A DNA stretch of 64,000 nt, taken from positions 4,154,001 through 4,218,000 of the forward strand of contig NC_049562.1 in NCBI RefSeq assembly GCF_013368755.1. The letters run 5' to 3'. Made by a program: the position numbers and the translations under genes. Source of the DNA: Talaromyces rugulosus (taxonomy: Eukaryota; Ascomycota; Eurotiomycetes; Eurotiales; Trichocomaceae). This document shows positions 56,802-64,000 of this stretch, piece by piece. Under the pieces are notes generated by a model. The model did not search any database. It was given only the letters and a program-made list of their open reading frames with translations, and was not told the origin of the DNA. The first letter of the stretch is position 1. Each line of letters starts with the position of its first letter.

Positions 56802-57716
56802 ATGGACATTCAACACCCAGTCCTCTTTGACTCGCGCTCACATCCCGGACAGCAGGTGTCTTACGTGCATCTCAACCCAGGCGCCCCGCATACCCTACTA
56901 TTCTGTTATGGAGCTGGCAATAGCTCGGTCTTCCTCAATTTTTACCAATCATTCCTGGAATCACACCCGCAACTGTCGCTTCTGTGTGTTGATCGATGGA
57001 CGCGCGGAAACGATGTCGCCCGCAGCGGGCCACAGATGCTCACCGATCTGACCCGCATCACTGTTGAGCTTTTGGACCACTTATCGATTGGCCGGTTTGC
57101 CATTGCCTCACATTCTGCAGGCGTCTACCAGCAGCTCGACCTGGCACAGCATGTCGGTGCCGAAAGGGTGACAAATTTGTTCTTGATTTGTTCCCATATT
57201 CCGACACCATACACCGGATCGAAGATTTTGAAATCCATGTGTACGCTGCCGCAGCCCGTATTCAGAACAATCGTCAGAACGGACGCCTCTCTTGGAAACA
57301 CTTGGATTGGCAAATTTGTGGCGAGCGTTTTTACGGGCGAGCCCAATGAGCAAGCCCTGAATGCACTTGTTGTGTCCAAGGAGCGCGAGAAGATTGTCTT
57401 TAAACATATTTTCAACCCGAAGAGTCATCCAGAGAGGAGAGAAGAGAGACTTGATTTAGACTACGCGCTGACCTTTGCGAGAATTAAAGACATCACCAAT
57501 GATACCTTGGTGAATTTGTACAAGGGCAGTCCTATTGACCTCACCTGGTTTACTGCGGAAGGCGATGCATTCTTTGGGCCAGAGACCGTCAAGAAAATCT
57601 CGGGAGATATACAGAATGTTCATACGGACATGATTGTTATTCCTGATGCATCGCATGCCGACATATATATGAGGACTCAGGTCTGGGAGCGGATGTACAG
57701 TGATATGACTATTTGA
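56802..57716 (+). CDS. Alpha/beta hydrolase
   Basis: A 304-residue alpha/beta hydrolase in one exon. The nucleophile elbow is ASHSAGVYQQL, preceded by the strand RFAI. The hydrophobic HTLLFCYGAGNSS stretch corresponds to the first strand and oxyanion region of the fold. A His in PDASHADIYM is in the right place for the triad, and the acid could be in WFTAEGDAFF. An in-frame TTG upstream at 56730 is not used; the ATG at 56802 follows a conventional context. It lies 97 bp from the 3' end of the SDR gene (convergent) and belongs with the SDR/Zn2Cys6 group. Substrate unknown. Confidence 0.85.
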   Translation: MDIQHPVLFDSRSHPGQQVSYVHLNPGAPHTLLFCYGAGNSSVFLNFYQSFLESHPQLSLLCVDRWTRGNDVARSGPQMLTDLTRITVELLDHLSIGRFAIASHSAGVYQQLDLAQHVGAERVTNLFLICSHIPTPYTGSKILKSMCTLPQPVFRTIVRTDASLGNTWIGKFVASVFTGEPNEQALNALVVSKEREKIVFKHIFNPKSHPERREERLDLDYALTFARIKDITNDTLVNLYKGSPIDLTWFTAEGDAFFGPETVKKISGDIQNVHTDMIVIPDASHADIYMRTQVWERMYSDMTI

Positions 57717-57813
57717 TGAGGATATTTACGAAGCTTTTGTACATTTTTACATTTTTACATTTTCTCCAATGAGTTTATAACTATGATATGAAATGTGATA
57801 TATCATCAGTGGC

Positions 57814-59044
57814 CTATTTTTCATCGAGACTTCCCAAGATCAGTTCAACTTCTTCATCAGCTGCCTCGAGAATGTGCTTTGGGGGGTACTGAGCCTTCCA
57901 ACCGATTTGATTTCCATTCACTGCCGTGAACATACATCTGTGAAGAAAATCAGCAAAGAATTCATCGCCGCATGGCACCACGGATTACTTACTTTCCACC
58001 CAACATCACAGGAACGAGGGATGCCGGTACCCCAAGCGCTTCCCCCATGGTGACTAGGGCAGCATCGTCGGCTTGCGCCACAGTTGCATCATCCACACGA
58101 TTGCGCTTTGCCAAAGCCACGGCCATGGAAGCGTACAAGTCATTCCAGTACACACTGCCGGAAGCAGCCAGATAGAAACCATTCTTGTTGTAGCCCATAT
58201 CACGACTGAGCAGCATGTTTCGCGCCATTTGCAGATAAAGATTGGTGTTATCAATGAGATGGCAGACAGGCCAGGTCTGGGACTCATCAGCCTTGATGAT
58301 ATTCATGTGAATTTTTCCCGAAGGTATCAGAAAAACGCACCGGGTTGTCCGTGTCGACTTTGTATACTCTTCGAGCTTTTACGGCTGCCTTTACAATGGC
58401 AACGTCTTGAATCGAGACCTGGTTCCCGAACCCCTCTCCGCGTCCGTATACAATACACGGTGCAAAGATGTACCCTCTAACACCGTGCTTTTGGCACACA
58501 TCAATAACGCTGATGTTTGTTCTGGTAGTCTGTACAAAAAACAATTAGACATGGTCCAAACAAATCATCGGATTCGAAGAGATTGTACTTGTTGAAAATA
58601 GTCATGCGGTGAGACAGATGTTTTCAAAATGTCGTAGATCTCTGGGTCGGTATCAAGCAAGGGCTCATCACGGTGAATGCCTGCATGTCGACTAAAGTGC
58701 TTCGCACCCCCGGTGTGTACAAAATGGACTTCATTTCCCGTTTTTGCTTTCACCTCGGCAAGAGCCTCGATGATGGGTGGTTGGTGCTGATCAGTGAAGG
58801 AATCGATGAGGAAGAATACAATAGAGATCTCCTTGTCAATAATGGCCTTTTTCAAATTCTCGTGGTCGTGGATATCGCATTGCAGGGGTTCCGCCCCATA
58901 CTTCTTGACGGCTTGTGCCTGCTCGTCTGAACGAACCAGGGCATACAAATGCCCATATGGAGGGAGACTGCTCTTCTCCCAACGGGCGAGAAGCGTGCCT
59001 CCGAGGTATCCAGAGGCACCAGTGACGAGAATATTGTGCGACAT
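57814..59044 (-). CDS. NAD(P)-binding epimerase/reductase (atypical SDR)
   Basis: A 355-residue nucleotide-sugar epimerase-like oxidoreductase in four exons on the minus strand (58589-59044, 58341-58529, 57993-58291, 57814-57937). All three junctions keep phase. The Rossmann motif ILVTGASGYLGGTLLARW at the N-terminus binds NAD(P). The FVHTGGAKHF strand and a tyrosine-bearing GYIFAPCIVYGRGEGFG correspond to the substrate-side segment of extended or atypical SDRs. A classical YxxxK is not evident, so catalysis may differ from the epimerase standard. WPVCHLIDNTNLYLQ and WNDLYASMAVAL complete the domain. It diverges from the Zn2Cys6 regulator, sharing a 406-bp promoter, and converges on the alpha/beta hydrolase. 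Confidence 0.87.
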
Positions 59045-59450
59045 GATGTATCGGTTATTAGCTTGTATAGAGCAGAGAAGAAGAAGTGATGTGCTTCAAA
59101 ATTGGAAACAGGGTCTGGTCTTTATAGAGATCAACAACCTTATGTCGTGAAGGAATTGATTATCAATACATATACATATACTATATAGATATTTCCAGCC
59201 AATCGCAACTGCCGGATTGTTCCATAAGGAGTTAAGCGCATTTCCGATTTACAGTACTGTACACAATACCCACAATTATCACAAGCATATGGATACAATA
59301 TACGGTAATACAATTACAAATACTTCCGGATGCTGGATTACCGCATTTTGCCAGTTCCGGTTCTTCTGGTTGGTGAATCACCTCCCACTCAACTCATCAA
59401 CATCCAAGTTCCAACCCATCATCCCCCCGCCCCTGTTTCACTAATTGAAT
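59045..59450. promoter_or_regulatory. Shared promoter of SDR gene and Zn2Cys6 regulator with clustered CGG-type sites
   Basis: 406 bp between divergent starts. A CCAAT lies at 59199-59203 and CCGG-type triplets occur at 59212-59215, 59326-59329 and 59357-59360, several facing opposite ways. CGG half-sites are the usual targets of Zn2Cys6 proteins, so self- and cross-regulation by the adjacent factor is plausible but unproven. Confidence 0.45.
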
Positions 59451-61400
59451 ATGTTCTACAATTTTGCACCGCCTCGGTCGATAGCCAAGCGTCGCCGGGT
59501 GGACCGGGCCTGCGAATTCTGCCGGCGACATCGTGTGCGCTGCGATGCATCTACTCCATGCGCCCAATGCGTGGCAAACAAGGCAGTCTGCAGTCGGTCC
59601 CAGCGTACACACGCACGTTCCAATAGAGACGCATTAGTTTCTGATGTGGCCAAAGAATCTCCCTCGCGGGCGTCTCCCATAGACCGAGTTTGCACCAGCG
59701 GATCAAAAGCCCTGCAGCAGCAGGTTGTTCCTGTGAACAATCAAGTAGACTCGACCCTGGAGTTTGTCAATCGGATAAACACGTTCTGCTCGAGTGTGTT
59801 TCTTCAGTGCATACCGCACAATGACGATCCTGGTCCTTTCAGATCCCCATTCTGTCCTGGCACCGTGGAGGAAACCGAGTCTACCAAGTGCGACTTGTCG
59901 CCTACTCAGATAGATCGCCTGATCTCGATATTTTTGACACGATTGCACCCACAGATTCCTATAATCTGTGAAGAGGATTTGCAGCCTTCAAATTCGCTGC
60001 CTGAATACGTTGCCCTTCGAGATGCAATTACCGCGTACACCATGCAATTTGTCTTTCATTCGGGCCTTCATTCTCGGCTCCTGGGACTGCAATGGAAGCA
60101 ATTCGACACTGGGAATAGGCGGTCTAGAGTTGTGGGCATGCCCTATTTCCAGCGATGTCTGGCAAGCTGCACCCAATATACCATGTTTTCAGACCCCTCG
60201 GTCATAACGTTGAAATGCTATTGCATCATAACAATGTATCTCCTGGACACAGGTCAGCACCATGCGGCATATAATATAATTGGGCTCGCTGTGCGCATGG
60301 CTCAGTCACTCAATCTCGACGAAACCGGTCTTCCCGGTCTGGCTCTGGAGGAATCTGAGCGTTCCCCCATTTGGTGGACTCTGGTGCATCTTGACTTTCG
60401 TTGCTCACGATACCACGGAAAGCCAGTGACAACTCAATACGCTATTTCAAAGGACCTGCTACAATATTCGCTATCTATGACTTCGGTCGGTCAGAATTGT
60501 TCTCCGTACTACTTTTATTCTCTCCGGTTGACGTGTGCGGCACTTGCGGTTTTGGACTCTGTCACCCACAATATGGCGCGTGAGAAGGATCATGATATAG
60601 AGACACGCGCTCGTGTTCTTTCAGAAAACATGCAGCTAATACACTACTGGAAGGAAGCTGTGCAGAAAGAGCATAGCTTCAAACATCTTCGCCTGAATGC
60701 CCTGAGTCCATCTTTACCCGGGGACATTGCTTCACCGGGAGTGGAAGAAGACGATTACATGACTCACCTACCCATCGACATACAGCTCAATACTCTTCTA
60801 GAGCTGCAGTACCACGATACCATAATCAGTCTGCACCGCAGCTTTATCGAATTCCCTAGTACACCATCCGGGCTACAAAAGAGCCATCACGCTAAGTCGC
60901 ACGTAGCCACGGCAGCCCAGCACGCGTTGACTGCCATTCGCATAATCCATTCTCGAATGTCCCAACACGATGTCTTTTACGGTTCCAGCGAGCTGTATCA
61001 GTACCAGTGGAATGCTGTGCTGACATTGATCGGATTCATGCTGGCGTATCCATCTTACGCGCGTCAGACAGTACTGAGACACGTCAACCTTGCTCTAGCG
61101 GCCTTTGAATTTGGCGGTCGACAGTCTGATGCAGCTGCGCGTGCAGCGAGCCATACTCGTTTTCTTCGTGACAAGGTGGCTGAATTGAACGATATTCGGT
61201 GTATTGACTATCAACCACAGCTTGAGCCAGACACAGAACTCCAGGGGCTGGCAGAAGACCTGGACCTGGGTCAAGAGCTTGATTGGACTAATTTTATTGA
61301 TTCGGCGCTGTGGTCGACGTATTCTGATCAAGTTCACGATGCATTTGACCTTGATAGTTTTCTCAAACAATCTATAACTGATGTGGTGCCTGAGGCATGA
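59451..61400 (+). CDS. Zn2Cys6 fungal transcription factor
   Basis: A 649-residue regulator in one exon, started at the ATG at 59451 (a TTG two codons upstream is in frame). The binuclear zinc cluster is at residues 20-47: ACEFCRRHRVRCDASTPC, then AQCVANKAVC, spacing C-x2-C-x6-C-x5-C-x2-C-x6-C. The fungal-specific middle homology region follows from about residue 150 (IDRLISIFLTRLHPQIPI, YFQRCLASCTQYTMFSDPSVITLKCYCIITMYLLDTG, AYNIIGLAVRMAQSLNLD) with WWTLVHLDFRCSRYHGKP as the usual signature. The C-terminus is acidic (QGLAEDLDLGQELDW), a likely activation region. Its position beside the SDR and hydrolase genes suggests it controls them. Confidence 0.92.
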   Translation: MFYNFAPPRSIAKRRRVDRACEFCRRHRVRCDASTPCAQCVANKAVCSRSQRTHARSNRDALVSDVAKESPSRASPIDRVCTSGSKALQQQVVPVNNQVDSTLEFVNRINTFCSSVFLQCIPHNDDPGPFRSPFCPGTVEETESTKCDLSPTQIDRLISIFLTRLHPQIPIICEEDLQPSNSLPEYVALRDAITAYTMQFVFHSGLHSRLLGLQWKQFDTGNRRSRVVGMPYFQRCLASCTQYTMFSDPSVITLKCYCIITMYLLDTGQHHAAYNIIGLAVRMAQSLNLDETGLPGLALEESERSPIWWTLVHLDFRCSRYHGKPVTTQYAISKDLLQYSLSMTSVGQNCSPYYFYSLRLTCAALAVLDSVTHNMAREKDHDIETRARVLSENMQLIHYWKEAVQKEHSFKHLRLNALSPSLPGDIASPGVEEDDYMTHLPIDIQLNTLLELQYHDTIISLHRSFIEFPSTPSGLQKSHHAKSHVATAAQHALTAIRIIHSRMSQHDVFYGSSELYQYQWNAVLTLIGFMLAYPSYARQTVLRHVNLALAAFEFGGRQSDAAARAASHTRFLRDKVAELNDIRCIDYQPQLEPDTELQGLAEDLDLGQELDWTNFIDSALWSTYSDQVHDAFDLDSFLKQSITDVVPEA

Positions 61401-61681
61401 ATATATGAGCTAGACAAAATCGGTCTAGTATGCTGAGCTTGTCTAGAAGAAGCAAAGCGCAAACATGCGTCTCTATGGTATTTTTCAGTTATGCTATGAT
61501 GAATTGATGATGATAGACGTAATACAATTACACTCCTGTAAATTATTTGATTGTTGTCGCTAGAACGGAGGAATTGATGCGGCAGGATTGAAGAATACTG
61601 TGGTCGGCTGATTCCATGTAGTTGGTCGGGCCATCCTTGTCTAGAACTATTTTACCTTCAACAACATCCGACCACACGACC

Positions 61682-62734
61682 ATGGCCAGAACAACGCGAC
61701 GATCTGCCAAAGACAAGCAGTCGTCGTCATCATCATCAACAACAACAAAACCTACCGCAAAACCACTCACTCCATTCGTCAAAGCTCCGTCAAGCTTAGA
61801 CCCTTTCCTCCAGGAACTATCCCCCAAGGACATCTACCTCGTGCACATTGACAAGGAGGAACCCGAGTTCAAAAGACAGCTCTTCGTCGTCCCGATCCTG
61901 CTCAACACCGCCATCGTCCTCTTCATCGCATACCGCATCTACAATGGCATCTACGTCTACCCAGACATCCTCGCCACCGCGCTGGGCCTCTCCCCCGGTC
62001 CCGCAGTCGACCTATCGTCCAAGACATGGCTCCAAACAGCCTTTGTAATCGCGCGCCGAACAATCACTTTCTCCATCGACTATTTCCTCGTCACTCTGTT
62101 TCTATTCTGGCCCATCCGATTCGTGCAAGGCCCGCTATACTGGCGCCGGAAAATCGGCTTTCGCGAGCGAGAAATCGTGGTCCGCAAGAGCCGGACTGCC
62201 TGGACATCGACCCTGCCACGCAACCGCTGGATCTACGATGACGAAAAGACCGTACGCGAAAGAGTCGTACCGGCCGTGACACCGCAGCGGCTGGCAAAGA
62301 GCGGATATCTGTTGATCGACGCCGACTGGGATTTGGAGTACGATGCCATGGTGCGCGCACACACGCTGGTGGATTTGACGAGTAAAGGGCAGGGCATACA
62401 ACTCGACGAGTTCCGTACCGCGGTGCTAGTCAACACGGATGACGAAGGATGGTTGATTTGGCGTGTGGCCGACGAGGCCGTCAAGGGCCGCGAGGAGCAG
62501 CGCGACAAGCTCTTTGCCTTTCGCGAGAAGCTGGTGGCTATGGACAAAGAGGATCTATTTTTCCGTTGGGTGGAACTGGTTCAGTACGAGAGTACGCGGC
62601 CCGGTGGGTTTACTCCGGAGCGTCAGCGCGATACGATGAGGCAGGCTAAAGAAATCTTTGAGGCTGAGGGGGTGGATTTTTCTCGTTTCTGGGACGATGT
62701 TGGCGGCATGGAGGGCGATTTAGGCTTGGATTAG
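61682..62734 (+). CDS. Conserved fungal two-helix membrane protein, function unknown
   Basis: A 350-residue protein in one exon from the ATG at 61682; a TTG 60 bases upstream is in frame but not chosen. The N-terminus is Ser/Thr/Lys-rich. Two hydrophobic helices lie near residues 70-85 (FVVPILLNTAIVLFIAYRIY) and 130-150 (ITFSIDYFLVTLFLFWPIRFV) and are followed by the conserved RRKIGFREREIVVRKSR and NRWIYDDEKTVRERVVPAV. A large hydrophilic C-terminal domain contains LLIDADWDLEYDAMVRAHTLVDLTSKGQ, an AVLVNTDDEGWLIWRV strand and a helical tail. This looks like an ER or organelle membrane protein with a cytosolic C-terminus. I do not recognise a characterised family. Confidence 0.8.
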   Translation: MARTTRRSAKDKQSSSSSSTTTKPTAKPLTPFVKAPSSLDPFLQELSPKDIYLVHIDKEEPEFKRQLFVVPILLNTAIVLFIAYRIYNGIYVYPDILATALGLSPGPAVDLSSKTWLQTAFVIARRTITFSIDYFLVTLFLFWPIRFVQGPLYWRRKIGFREREIVVRKSRTAWTSTLPRNRWIYDDEKTVRERVVPAVTPQRLAKSGYLLIDADWDLEYDAMVRAHTLVDLTSKGQGIQLDEFRTAVLVNTDDEGWLIWRVADEAVKGREEQRDKLFAFREKLVAMDKEDLFFRWVELVQYESTRPGGFTPERQRDTMRQAKEIFEAEGVDFSRFWDDVGGMEGDLGLD

Positions 62735-63005
62735 ATAGATATCAATATAGACAAAAGTTGCAACATCTTTTTTAAAATATACATGTAACATTGAACAATT
62801 GGACTGTGAGCTAAATAATAAAAAATCACATTCTATCTAAACCGATATTTTCAATATCACACCAACTAAATGAAATACAAGAATACTCAAAGGGGTATCT
62901 ATCGTTCCAGCGGCTTTTGCATACCACAATAGTAAAAACACCATGGCAAAACAAACAAACAACTATGTGCAAAGCTTATTTTAAACAAGCCTCAACTCCG
63001 TCTCT

Positions 63006-64000
63006 TCATTGCTGCTTGCCACCCTCTGACCGATAATCTAACGACCAGAGCTTCTCCCAAGGTTTCAACCGCGATGCTCGCTTGCTAAATGAGGAGCTAG
63101 AAGACTGAGTCTCGACTTCTGGTCGCGGGATCGCCACCGCAGACCTACTACCGGTTCCTTGGGGTTGTTCCAACGCCTGCGGGGAAATCCGTCAGTCATA
63201 TTATGAACAGACATGAGCAAAAAAAAAAAAAAAAAGCTCCTCAAGGCTTCTGCAGTAGGTCACGGCGAACCTCATCAAAGACAGCGGCGGATTCAGGAGT
63301 CTCTTGGACCCCAGCATCCGCCTCTGCTGGTTGCACATTATCCCCAACCGACTCCGTCGCGACCAATGTCGGCACAGGTGTGCCCTTTTTGGACGCAGAA
63401 CTATTACGACGACTGTCCAGGCTCTTGGTCAGTGTCTTTGCAACGTTCCCACCGGCCGACGAGCGTTTCAGGCGGATGGACCCTTTTGCATCGACGTGTG
63501 CCGAAGCTACGGTGCTTTTGCCTAGTCCTGGAGTGCTGGGGGCGCCCGGTTTTTCCTCGGTCGCGTCTAATAGATACCAGCGCAAGCCATCGGACAACTC
63601 AAAGGGATTCTCATCGTCGGCCGAGACCTCGTCGCTGACAGTTGATTGTCGGTCTTGGTTTGCGCCATTCAGAGACCGAGACAGATCGACCACTCGCTCT
63701 TCCACCTTGTTGATGCGAGCCAATAGCCAATCTCGAGTTTTGAGCTTGTGAGCATCCTGCTCACGTAGGAAAAAGTGCGGTGCCCCGACATTAAAGGCCG
63801 CCCAAGACCGGATTGCCTGGTTTCGAGTAGGAAGAAACAAGGCCAAGTCGCCTTCTTTGAAAGAGCGATATGCAATCTTGTCGTGCGCGTCGCTTTGAGC
63901 CCGATGATACTTGTCGCGGTAACCCCGGGCTTCCTTTTGCCATTTTCGAGCCAGCACCTCTATATCCTTTTCTCTCTTGACAACCGACTCGCAAAAGACT
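63006..64000 (-). CDS. atg11: Autophagy protein Atg11, C-terminal part (5' end outside window)
   Basis: The last part of the selective-autophagy scaffold Atg11, which links cargo receptors to the phagophore assembly site. Reading the minus strand, the coding sequence enters from the window edge at about 63999 (CESVVKREKDIEVLARKW). It shows the Atg11 C-terminal domain: IAYRSFKEGDLALFLPTRNQAIRSWAAFNVGAPHFFLREQD followed by RDWLLARINKVEERVVDLSRS. A serine-rich linker leads to a 94-bp intron (63177-63270, donor gttcgc, acceptor ccgcag) and the last exon (63006-63176) with ASRLKPWEKLWSLDYRS. The splice is supported because it opens this expected C-terminus in frame, while the unspliced reading stops early at 63241. 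The upstream coiled-coil region lies beyond the window. Confidence 0.88.

Noticed and set aside
61543..61833. 96-codon minus-strand ORF
   Set aside because: Antisense to the start of the two-helix membrane protein; Asp run derives from its Ser codons.

Overview
This window is nuclear DNA of a filamentous ascomycete, most likely a eurotiomycete of the Aspergillus/Penicillium type. The evidence is short GT-AG introns (about 47-100 bp), dense genes on both strands, and gene content (a PepE-type vacuolar protease, arginase, a LipA/NB-ARC protein, Zn2Cys6 regulator) that I recognise from Aspergillus. Genus and species cannot be settled from the sequence alone. I support 27 genes: 24 complete, two cut by the window ends, and one pseudogene.

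Region 1-25 kb is mostly conserved housekeeping. It holds the 3' end of an ABCB multidrug transporter, a GNAT acetyltransferase, eIF3e, mitochondrial ribosomal protein mL49, the SWI/SNF subunit Swi1, proteasome ATPase Rpt3, vacuolar aspartic protease PepE, the CTD phosphatase Fcp1, a 64-residue conserved small protein in three exons, a four-helix MARVEL-like membrane protein, arginase, and mitochondrial glutamyl-tRNA(Gln) amidotransferase subunit B.

Region 26-45.5 kb mixes conserved and less understood genes: a DUF6594-like protein with a long acidic tract, a glutamine/proline-rich nuclear protein of unknown function, a 1015-residue probable mitochondrial protein, a mitochondrial enoyl-CoA hydratase, a large NLR-like gene joining a lipase-like alpha/beta hydrolase to an NB-ARC NTPase, a mitochondrial LEA-like protein, and an SR-rich FHA protein of the SNIP1/Pml1 type.

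Region 45.7-50.8 kb looks accessory and AT-rich. It holds an aminoglycoside-phosphotransferase-like (APH) kinase, an SRPK-like protein kinase interrupted by two in-frame stops, and a gene-free stretch with a strongly AT-rich patch. Region 50.8-64 kb holds a mitochondrial J-protein, an HSL-type esterase, a membrane-anchored protein of unknown function, a small group of alpha/beta hydrolase, SDR-type epimerase/reductase and Zn2Cys6 regulator (56.8-61.4 kb), a two-helix membrane protein, and the 3' end of atg11.

Several products should act together in mitochondria (mL49, GatB, enoyl-CoA hydratase, J-protein, LEA-like and probably the 1015-residue protein), but they are not arranged as a cluster. 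The best candidates for new biology are the NLR-like gene, the broken kinase beside its APH neighbour, the hydrolase/SDR/regulator group, and an upstream ORF that overlaps the swi1 start codon. I found no rRNA, tRNA, CRISPR array or intact mobile element.
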